Source of the DNA: JAUXEH01 sp965533275
GTDB taxonomy: Bacteria; Acidobacteriota; Aminicenantia; Aminicenantales; Aminicenantaceae
Assembly (NCBI GenBank): GCA_965533275.1
Contig: CBESWG010000006.1
Location: 59,765-123,764 of the forward strand
Length of the DNA: 64,000 bases
Direction of reading: 5' to 3'
Shown here: positions 1 to 6,211 of the stretch, piece after piece
How the letters are laid out: each line of letters begins with the position of its first letter
Numbering within the stretch: the first letter of the stretch is position 1
Position numbers and translations under genes: made by a program
The notes under the pieces: model-generated
Told to the model about the DNA's origin: nothing
Seen by the model: only the letters and a program-made list of their open reading frames with translations
Database searches by the model: none

Positions 1-1160
1 AGCGTTCCCAGATACTCACCGGCCTCGCCGTGGAGGGCGAAATACTCGATGTGGATGAATCTGTCATTCATCTGGATCCAGAACGCGGCATGGTCTTCCC
101 TGCCGGATTTGAAATCGTCGAGGATCTTCTCGACCACATGTGCGCTCGAGGGGGGATGACACTGCTGCACCTTGCGGCCCAGGATGGCCCGGCTGCGGGC
201 GAAGATCCGTTCCTTGCCCTGTGTGAAATACCGCACCCTGTCATCCTTGTCCACAAAGGTCATGTCAAAGGGGATGGAGTTCAGCACAGCCATGAGCTCG
301 GGGACCTGGAAGCTCCCGCTGGGGAGCTGGATCCTGCCGGACTCAGATGTGGCGGCCTCTTCAATCTCGACACCTTCGGGCTTCCAGGAAACCTTGGGAT
401 CGTAAAGGCAGAAGCCGTATTCAATGCTCTGCATTTCGATTTGATACCACTCCCTGTCCTCCAGAGAGTCCAGGCACATGGGGAGGAGGATCTCTTCCTC
501 CTTGTCGATCATGTCACCCACGGCCTTGGAGGCCGGATTGAGGACGAGATCGATGACCGTCGTGGCCTCTTCGGCTGAGATCCCCTCAACGGCATTGAGG
601 GCCTCCAGGGCGCCTTTCAAGAACTCGCGGGTCTCGTCGTGTTTCCCCCACATCACTGTGGGCGGGCCTGTGATGCCGTGTTTTTCCAGGAAGGGGAACA
701 GGAGGTTCTCCTTACGCAGGTAGTGTTTCTCGACATCCATCAGGGCGTTGAAGTGCCGATGGATATCCTGGAAATTGGCCTTCAATCCGTCATCGCTCTC
801 GGCCTTTTTCACTTCCGAATACAACAGCTCAAGGTCTTGGATCTCCTTTCTCAGAGCCCGGTTCTCCTCCTTGAACGTGTGGACCGGATGCCCGGGAGGA
901 GCTGTCTTAGCCTCGCTGTGGTCCAGGATTCCATCCAAGGCTTGCGTGTGGATATCGCAGAGCCGCAAGACCTCTTCCTGAGGCAGGCCCTCGGAGATCA
1001 GTTCCTGCTCGACCGCCACCACATCGTTGTACGGCACCTTGCCCATTAGGCTCACCAGCTGCTTCTTGACGGCCTCGGGGGCGGTGCCTTCATGCAGCTG
1101 CAGGATCATGTGTTTCAGAAGCTCCCTGCGCTTCTGGGCGTTGTCTATCAGTTCACTCAT
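1..1160 (-). CDS. DUF438/hemerythrin/PAS-domain protein, C-terminus off the left edge
   Basis: The reading frame is open from an ATG at 1160 to the left edge, giving at least 386 residues. The protein begins MSELIDNAQKRRELLKHM and reads as an N-terminal DUF438 helical domain (about residues 8-75), a hemerythrin-like HHE bundle (about 85-230, with conserved His/Glu such as HRHFNALMDVEKHYLRKEN and DKEEEILLPM) and the start of a PAS domain (from about 270). DUF438-HHE-PAS proteins are found mostly in anaerobes and are thought to sense or handle oxygen, NO or redox state; the exact ligand is not known. The start is supported by AAGGAG a few bases upstream. It sits behind an FNR-like box and a good -10. 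The missing C-terminus cannot be judged. Confidence 0.88.
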   Translation of the reverse strand, partial: MSELIDNAQKRRELLKHMILQLHEGTAPEAVKKQLVSLMGKVPYNDVVAVEQELISEGLPQEEVLRLCDIHTQALDGILDHSEAKTAPPGHPVHTFKEENRALRKEIQDLELLYSEVKKAESDDGLKANFQDIHRHFNALMDVEKHYLRKENLLFPFLEKHGITGPPTVMWGKHDETREFLKGALEALNAVEGISAEEATTVIDLVLNPASKAVGDMIDKEEEILLPMCLDSLEDREWYQIEMQSIEYGFCLYDPKVSWKPEGVEIEEAATSESGRIQLPSGSFQVPELMAVLNSIPFDMTFVDKDDRVRYFTQGKERIFARSRAILGRKVQQCHPPSSAHVVEKILDDFKSGREDHAAFWIQMNDRFIHIEYFALHGEAGEYLGT

Positions 1161-1183
1161 TGTTTTCTCCTTTTCGAAGTCTA

Positions 1184-1232
1184 TGTTGTCATTGTACTGT
1201 CCATCTGACCCGGATACATTGACTTAGGTCAA
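1184..1232 (-). promoter_or_regulatory. Class II FNR/CRP-type promoter of the DUF438 gene
   Basis: At 1219-1232 there is a perfect palindrome TTGAC-TTAG-GTCAA, matching the FNR/DNR-type half-site layout (TTGAY-N4-RTCAA). On the minus strand TACAAT lies at 1196-1191. If transcription starts at 1184, the palindrome is centred at -41.5 and the hexamer occupies -12 to -7. That is the classical geometry of a class II FNR-activated promoter. The leader would be about 24 nt and carries the AAGGAG site. Confidence 0.68.
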
Positions 1233-1314
1233 AACCAGGGCAGAAAGGGCCAGAGGCAGTCCTTACCTAACCCGCGGCAGTGTGATAATATGTTCGGGAC
1301 CGAAGGAGACTGCC

Positions 1315-2064
1315 ATGAAATTCCAGGACAACGTCGTGATGATCACAGGGGCGGCTTCGGGTATGGGTGCCGCCACTGCCCGGGAGTTCACCGCTGCCGG
1401 AGCGACGGTCGCTATTGTGGACCGCAACCGGGAGCTGGCGGAGGAAGTGGCCGCCGGGATCGGTTCACCCGCACCGATCATCGGGGATGTCGGTGACTCG
1501 TCTTTCTGCGACCGGGCCGTGAAACGTGTCGTCGAAGTCTACGGCCGACTGGATGTCCTGGTCAACTGCGCAGGGATCATCGTGCGGGCCGATGCGATGG
1601 GCACCTCGGATGAGGATTGGCGCCGCATCATGGGAGCCAACGTGGACGGGGTGTTCTTCATGAGCCGCGCCGCGGTCCCGCACATGCGGAGGCAGGGCAA
1701 GGGCGCCATCGTCAACTTCGGCTCCATCTGGGGCAGCGTCGGTGCGGCTGGGGTCACGGCCTACTGCGCCACCAAGGGGGCCGTGCATCAGATAACGAAG
1801 GCCATGGCACTGGACCACGTTCAGGACGGAATCCGCATCAACGCAGTCTGCCCCGGCGAGGTCAACACGCCGATGCTGGCCTCGGAACGGACCGAACCAC
1901 CTACTCCGGAAGACCTGCAGAAGCTGGCCGAGGAGACCATCCCGATGGCCCGCCTTGCAGAACCTGAGGAGGTCGCGCGCGTTGTGGTCTTCCTGGCTTC
2001 GGATGCGGCCTCCTACATGACCGGATCCCTGGTCACCGTGGACGCCGGATACACAGCGCGCTAA
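1315..2064 (+). CDS. Short-chain dehydrogenase/reductase (SDR)
   Basis: A 249-residue classical SDR, a cytoplasmic NAD(P)-dependent oxidoreductase acting on an alcohol or ketone. It has the cofactor motif TGAASGMG near the N-terminus, NCAG, a serine region FGSIWGSV, the catalytic YCATK pair and the C-terminal SDR ending YMTGSLVTVDAGY. I chose ATG 1315 because GAAGGAG lies just upstream. The in-frame GTG at 1282 has no ribosome site and overlaps a possible extended -10 (TGTGATAAT, 1281-1289). The aldo-keto reductase starts 12 bp after its stop, so the two are probably co-transcribed. The substrate cannot be told from sequence; FabG-like or sugar/polyol dehydrogenase roles are both possible. 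Confidence 0.93.
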   Translation: MKFQDNVVMITGAASGMGAATAREFTAAGATVAIVDRNRELAEEVAAGIGSPAPIIGDVGDSSFCDRAVKRVVEVYGRLDVLVNCAGIIVRADAMGTSDEDWRRIMGANVDGVFFMSRAAVPHMRRQGKGAIVNFGSIWGSVGAAGVTAYCATKGAVHQITKAMALDHVQDGIRINAVCPGEVNTPMLASERTEPPTPEDLQKLAEETIPMARLAEPEEVARVVVFLASDAASYMTGSLVTVDAGYTAR

Positions 2065-2076
2065 GGAGATTTTCGC

Positions 2077-3075
2077 ATGGAACACCGGTTTCTGGGAAAC
2101 TCGGGAGTCAAGGTTTCACCCCTCTGTCTGGGTGCGGATAATTTTGCCAATCCAACACCGGAGGAAGAATCGGTCCGCATGATCGACCGGGCAATGGATG
2201 CGGGCATCAACCTCATCGACACCAGCAATTCCTATATGAAGGGGGAGAGCGAGCGCATCATCGGGCGCGCGCTGGCGCAGAGTGGGCGCAGGGATGAGAT
2301 GATCATTGCCACCAAGGTCCACTATCCGGTGGGCCCCGGACCCAATGACCGCGGCAACACGCGCCTGCACATCCTCAAGGCCTGCGAGGATTCCCTCAGG
2401 AGGCTGCAGACCGATCACATCGACCTCTACCAGACCCACCGTCCCGACTTCGATGTGCCGCTCGAGGAGACTCTGGGGGCCATGACCACCCTGGTGCGCC
2501 AGGGCAAGATCCGGTACATCGGGAGTTCCACGGCGCCCGCCTGGAAGGTGATGGAGGGGCTCCTGGTCAGCGAGCTCAGGGGCTTCAGCCGCTATGTCTC
2601 GGAACAGCCTCCCTACAACCTCCTGGACCGCCGCATTGAAAACGAGCTCGTTCCCCTCTGCCAAAGCCATGGCCTGGGCATTATCCCCTGGTCCCCCCTG
2701 GCAATGGGCATGCTGGCCGGCCGCTACCTGGACGGAGAGGGCTTCCCGGACGAGTCCCGGGCAACGCTGAGAGGCGGCATCTATGCGGACCGCGTGACAC
2801 CCAAGGCCGTAGCCGCTGGTAGCCGGTTCGTGACGCTGGCCAAGGAGATCGGCCTCCCGCCCGCCCAGCTGGCGATCCTATGGAACAAGGATCAGCCGGG
2901 CATCACCGCCCCCATCATCGGCCCCCGCTCAATAGACCAGCTGGAACACCTGCTGCCCGTATTGGAGATGACACTGGAAGACCCGGTCCGCAAGGCCTGC
3001 GACGAATTCGTTCCGCCTGGCAGCGCCGTGGCGGATTTCCACAATTCGGCTCCCTGGATGAAGATGAAGCTCTGA
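2077..3075 (+). CDS. Aldo/keto reductase
   Basis: A 332-residue NADPH-dependent aldo/keto reductase with a TIM barrel. The catalytic tetrad can be picked out: Asp in LIDTSNSY, Tyr in the same stretch, Lys in IATKVHYP and His in YQTHRPD. The length and the SSTAPAWKV and IIPWSPLAMGMLAGRYL segments are typical of the YajO/YghZ-like or Kvbeta-like branch (AKR11-14 type). It follows the SDR by 12 bp with AAGGAG overlapping the upstream stop, so translation is probably coupled. The pair may act in succession on a carbonyl or sugar substrate; this is inferred from adjacency only. Confidence 0.93.
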   Translation: MEHRFLGNSGVKVSPLCLGADNFANPTPEEESVRMIDRAMDAGINLIDTSNSYMKGESERIIGRALAQSGRRDEMIIATKVHYPVGPGPNDRGNTRLHILKACEDSLRRLQTDHIDLYQTHRPDFDVPLEETLGAMTTLVRQGKIRYIGSSTAPAWKVMEGLLVSELRGFSRYVSEQPPYNLLDRRIENELVPLCQSHGLGIIPWSPLAMGMLAGRYLDGEGFPDESRATLRGGIYADRVTPKAVAAGSRFVTLAKEIGLPPAQLAILWNKDQPGITAPIIGPRSIDQLEHLLPVLEMTLEDPVRKACDEFVPPGSAVADFHNSAPWMKMKL

Positions 3076-3099
3076 GGTGCCCTGCTCTTTGTATGACCT

Positions 3100-3128
3100 T
3101 TGGATTTTTCTTAAAAGTGTATTATATT
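3100..3128 (+). promoter_or_regulatory. Candidate sigma-70 promoter for bacteriohemerythrin
   Basis: TTGGAT at 3100-3105 and TATATT at 3123-3128 are separated by 17 bp in an AT-rich intergenic stretch just upstream of the hemerythrin gene. The -10 is good and the -35 is weak, so an activator may be involved. Confidence 0.45.
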
Positions 3129-3170
3129 AGGCTGTTATTTTTTAGGTGAACATAATATGGAGGAAAACGG

Positions 3171-3587
3171 ATGAGCGATATAGCATGGGATGATAGCCTC
3201 TCTGTGGGTGTGGATTTGATCGACGAACAGCACAAGATGTTGATCGACAAACTCAAAGACCTCTCCGATGATTTCAAGCAGGGGCACGAGCAGAACAAGA
3301 TCCTGAAGACGCTCGGCTTCATGATCGATTACACGGACTTCCACTTCACCGCAGAAGAAAAGGTGATGGCCGAAAACGACTACCCCGAGCTGGAAGATCA
3401 GCAGCAGCAGCACGCCGAGTTCAAGACGACGCTGGACAACATCCTTTTAGATCTCAAAGAGGATGGCCCCACGGACGAGCTGGCCAAGTCCATCAACGTC
3501 TTCCTGCTCAACTGGCTCGTCGGCCACATACAGGGCTCCGACCAGAAGCTCGGGGCCTATTTGAATGAGAAGGGGCAAGCGAAATAG
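3171..3587 (+). CDS. Bacteriohemerythrin with one iron ligand replaced
   Basis: A 138-residue single-domain hemerythrin, a cytoplasmic four-helix bundle that normally binds O2 at a di-iron site. Ligand positions visible: His21 (DEQH), His58 and Glu62 (HFTAEE), His81, His119 and Asp124 (HIQGSD). The remaining His expected four residues before His81 is Gln77, in a QQQQ run coded by four CAG codons at 3399-3410. Canonical proteins read YPxxxxHxxxH here. The site may be altered to a mono-iron or five-coordinate centre, or Gln may substitute. ATG 3171 is preceded by GGAGGAAAAC. It has its own promoter. With the DUF438/HHE gene it makes two hemerythrin-type proteins within 3.6 kb. Confidence 0.93.
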   Translation: MSDIAWDDSLSVGVDLIDEQHKMLIDKLKDLSDDFKQGHEQNKILKTLGFMIDYTDFHFTAEEKVMAENDYPELEDQQQQHAEFKTTLDNILLDLKEDGPTDELAKSINVFLLNWLVGHIQGSDQKLGAYLNEKGQAK

Positions 3588-3675
3588 GGATACCGCCCTC
3601 ATCCTGGAAGTCGATGATCCTATATGTCCCGACTCTCAACACATATTCCCTCCCCCAGCTTGTTTTTTTGCCTCT

Positions 3676-3703
3676 TTGAACTTTGCCGAACTTGGACTAT
3701 GAT
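3676..3703 (+). promoter_or_regulatory. Candidate promoter of the ECF sigma operon
   Basis: TTGAAC at 3676-3681 and TATGAT at 3698-3703 with a 16-bp spacer. The same stretch contains two copies of GAACTT ten bases apart (3678-3683, 3688-3693), a sequence reminiscent of ECF -35 elements, so autoregulation by the encoded sigma factor is possible but unproven. Confidence 0.4.
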
Positions 3704-3723
3704 AAGTATGAGGGAGGTCCAAG

Positions 3724-4314
3724 ATTCCCACTGCCTCTGACAAGGATCTGATCCAAGGGATCGCGCAAAAGGATCCTGCGGCATTCAAAGAGTTTGTGGA
3801 ACGCCATCAGGGGCTCGTGTATTCGGCCTGTTTCAACCTCCTGCACGACCATTCGCAGGCCCAGGATGTTTCCCAGGAAGTGTTCCTGCAGGTTTTTAGA
3901 TCGGCCGCAAAGTTCCGGTTCGAGAGCAGGGCCTCGACCTGGCTTTATCGGATAGCTGTCAACCGGTCGCTGAACCTCATCCGGCGCAACCGAAGATCCC
4001 GCTGGATTCAGAGCCTGAGCTCATTTACAGCCGATGAGACACCGGCTGACAGTCTAGCTCCGGCTCCCCAGGTCGTGCCTCCGGATCAGGCCTATGAGGA
4101 CAAAGAGCGCGACGAGATGGTGCGCAGAGCCGTCGCGGCACTCCCGGACAAACAGAGGGTACCACTCGTCCTCCATAAATATGACGGATTCACGGCGAGC
4201 GAGATCGCGGAGATCCTGAGTATCCCCCTCACAGCCGTTGAGGCGCGCCTCCGTAGGGCCAAGTCCGTGCTCAAGCGGAAGCTCCTCGCGCACCTCAAGA
4301 GCGGGCTTGGATAA
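3724..4314 (+). CDS. ECF-family RNA polymerase sigma factor (apparent ATT start)
   Basis: A 196-residue RpoE-like sigma factor. Region 2 contains LIQGIAQKDPAAFKEFV, DVSQEVFLQVF and STWLYRIAVNRSLNLIRR; region 4 contains LPDKQRVPLVLHKYDGFT and the helix-turn-helix TASEIAEILSIPLTAVEARL. The first GTG in frame (3796) would cut off the start of region 2. Between the in-frame stop at 3709 and 3796 there is no ATG, GTG or TTG. ATT at 3724 lies 6 bases after AGGGAGG (3711-3717) and gives the N-terminus expected of the family, so I place the start there. A single-base assembly error is the alternative. The gene heads an operon with a zinc-finger anti-sigma factor and two Spy/CpxP-type proteins. Confidence 0.88.
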   Translation: MPTASDKDLIQGIAQKDPAAFKEFVERHQGLVYSACFNLLHDHSQAQDVSQEVFLQVFRSAAKFRFESRASTWLYRIAVNRSLNLIRRNRRSRWIQSLSSFTADETPADSLAPAPQVVPPDQAYEDKERDEMVRRAVAALPDKQRVPLVLHKYDGFTASEIAEILSIPLTAVEARLRRAKSVLKRKLLAHLKSGLG

Positions 4315-4436
4315 TTCTACCCTGTATACTTCAATTCCGATGATGTTCAGGTTCTCTCCCTCTGCAGGAATAATCTCGGGACGAGGGGTATGTTTCCTGG
4401 GCCGATGTGTGTCATACCACATGGAGAGTGTCGAGA

Positions 4437-4949
4437 ATGAAATATCCGAGCTGCAGCAAGCTGGAGGATCACCTGGTGGAACTGGCGGAAGGATCACTGC
4501 CTCCGGAACTGGGGAGGGAGATGCAGGAACATCTGGCTGGCTGCCCCCATTGCGAGAGGCTTCTCCATGACTTCACCGAGCTGTGGGGAGGGCTGAATCC
4601 GGCGGCTAGAAGGGAGCCCCCTGTATCCCTCTGGCCAGCTCTGGAAAAGGCTCTCGAAACCCGAGAGCGACATCCCTTCCGGACCAGCGCACCGTTGATG
4701 AGATTCCTCGGCCTCCTGCGCCCTGCGGCCGTTGGACTCGCCGTGCTGGTCACAGCGCTGGCCGGATTCCATCTGGGGAATCCCCAGGGGGAATACGGAG
4801 CACTCCCCCAGCTCTCCGAGCTCTCGCCCGAACTGAGGGAGGAGGCCTATACCGCCCATCTACTCGAGCCTTTCAGGGATATTCCCGAAGGCTCACTGGC
4901 CGAATTCTACCTTGGGATCGAGTCGCCAGACGAGGAAAAAAAGCCATGA
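4437..4949 (+). CDS. Anti-sigma factor with zf-HC2 zinc finger and one TM segment
   Basis: A 170-residue membrane-anchored anti-sigma factor. The ZAS motif H-x3-C-x2-C is seen as HLAGCPHC near residue 32. A single hydrophobic segment (LLRPAAVGLAVLVTALAGF) follows around residues 95-115, with an acidic periplasmic tail. It should hold the upstream ECF sigma factor at the membrane and release it on a periplasmic signal. I start at ATG 4437, preceded by GGAGAG at good spacing, rather than the upstream in-frame ATG at 4407. The 3' end overlaps the next gene by ATGA. About 120 bp separate it from the sigma gene. Confidence 0.88.
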   Translation: MKYPSCSKLEDHLVELAEGSLPPELGREMQEHLAGCPHCERLLHDFTELWGGLNPAARREPPVSLWPALEKALETRERHPFRTSAPLMRFLGLLRPAAVGLAVLVTALAGFHLGNPQGEYGALPQLSELSPELREEAYTAHLLEPFRDIPEGSLAEFYLGIESPDEEKKP

Positions 4950-5446
4950 AACGAAGAATCCTGCCCATCATCCTGGCGTTCCTGTTCATCATCAACCTGT
5001 CCGCCCTGGCGGCCCTGGCCTACAACCGGTGGTTCAAATCCGCGGAAATCCATCCTGGAGAACCGCTCGCGAGCCTAGAGGCGCTGCAGCAGCCCATAGG
5101 GCTCGATCAGGGGCAGCTGCAGCAGATGAGGGGCCTGAGGGGAGCCCTGGAGGATGAGGTCTTCTCTATCCAGGAACAGATCCAGCAGAGACGGCAGGCG
5201 CTCATCCTGGAGATGCGGAACGCAGAACCCGACCTCTCTCAGGTGGACGACATGATCGATGAGATCGCCCGGTTCCAATCCCAGATCCAGAAAAAGACAG
5301 TCCGCAGCCTCATGCGAGACAAGGAACTCATGACCCCTTCCCAACAGACCCGATATCTCTCCCTGTTCGAAGAGCACGTCCAGGGTATGGGACGGGGACG
5401 GGGAAGGCGTGTCCGGGGGAGACAGGGACGGGGTATGAAACGCTAA
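4946..5446 (+). CDS. Membrane-anchored CnrX/Spy-like periplasmic sensor
   Basis: A 166-residue protein with an N-terminal membrane anchor (ILPIILAFLFIINLSALAAL) and a helical, Gln/Glu-rich periplasmic domain ending in LMTPSQQTRY, the LTxxQ-type signature of Spy/CpxP and of CnrX-like heavy-metal sensors (Metal_resist family). The C-terminal tail is Gly/Arg-rich (GMGRGRGRRVRGRQGRGMKR). It overlaps the anti-sigma gene by 4 bp (ATGA), so the two are coupled. Sigma, anti-sigma and anchored periplasmic sensor in this order recall cnrH-cnrY-cnrX, where the sensor binds metal and triggers sigma release. Metal-binding residues cannot be assigned here, and misfolded protein is an equally possible signal. 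Confidence 0.83.
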   Translation: MKRRILPIILAFLFIINLSALAALAYNRWFKSAEIHPGEPLASLEALQQPIGLDQGQLQQMRGLRGALEDEVFSIQEQIQQRRQALILEMRNAEPDLSQVDDMIDEIARFQSQIQKKTVRSLMRDKELMTPSQQTRYLSLFEEHVQGMGRGRGRRVRGRQGRGMKR

Positions 5447-5463
5447 TAATTACGGAGGTTCTT

Positions 5464-6207
5464 ATGATAAATAACAAATTCTTTTTCGTCTTCTTAACCT
5501 TTTTTACTTTCGCGCTGGCAGTGCCGGCAGCGGCACAGGTCCAGCCCTGGCCGGACGAGGCCTACAACGTCCTCGACCTGTCAGAGGAACAGCTGGCCAT
5601 CATCCAGGAGCATCGGCTGGCCTTCCAGAAGGAGATCCTGTCCCTTCGTACCACGCTGATGACCGAGTACATGGAGCTGGACAACCTGTACCTGCAGAAC
5701 GAGGAGCAGTCGAATATCGAGACCAAGATCGCCGAGCTGGAGCAAATGGAGCTGGAGCTGGACGATCGGTTCGATGCCCATCAGCAGCAGATCCGCGGAC
5801 TGTTGACAGACGAACAGAAGGTGCTTTTCGACCGCTTCGGGGGACTGGGCATGGGCCCGGAATACGGCATGGGATACGGTATGGGCTACGGTGCCGGCCC
5901 CGGCAGAGGTTACAGTGTGGGCTACGGCCGTGGATACGGTGCGGGCTACGGCCGCGGAGCCTGGGGACGCGGCGCGGCGCGGAATCCAGACATGAGATAT
6001 CGCGACGGATATGCCCTCAGGGGCTACGGCAGAGCACCGGCCCGCGGCTACAGCCGGGACACGGGCTACACTCGTGCGCCTGCCAGAGGGCTGAGTAGGG
6101 GAACGGCTCGCGCTGGAACAGCATACCGCGTCCGGACTCCCAGGGACACCAGGGATGTGGGGCGCTATGTCAGAGGCTGGTTCCCCCGGTGCCGGAGATG
6201 GCGCTGA
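5464..6207 (+). CDS. Secreted Spy/CpxP-like protein with Gly-Tyr-Arg repeat tail
   Basis: A 247-residue exported protein. It has a signal peptide (FFFVFLTFFTFALAVPAAAQ), a helical Spy/CpxP-like domain over about residues 30-128 ending in LLTDEQKVLFDRF, and then about 120 residues of low-complexity sequence with repeats of GYG, GRG and YGAGYGRG followed by RAPARGYSRD-type units. GGAGG precedes ATG 5464. It is last in the ECF operon and is a likely envelope-stress chaperone or the output gene of that regulon. The repeat tail is cationic and aromatic and could bind polyanions or metals; this is only inference. The gene converges on the permease with 4 bp between stops. Confidence 0.83.
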   Translation: MINNKFFFVFLTFFTFALAVPAAAQVQPWPDEAYNVLDLSEEQLAIIQEHRLAFQKEILSLRTTLMTEYMELDNLYLQNEEQSNIETKIAELEQMELELDDRFDAHQQQIRGLLTDEQKVLFDRFGGLGMGPEYGMGYGMGYGAGPGRGYSVGYGRGYGAGYGRGAWGRGAARNPDMRYRDGYALRGYGRAPARGYSRDTGYTRAPARGLSRGTARAGTAYRVRTPRDTRDVGRYVRGWFPRCRRWR

Positions 6208-6211
6208 GCCG

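Noticed and set aside
3611..3680. Short open frame of about 21 codons after the hemerythrin gene
   Set aside because: Weak ribosome site, no conserved features, and it overlaps the promoter region of the next operon.
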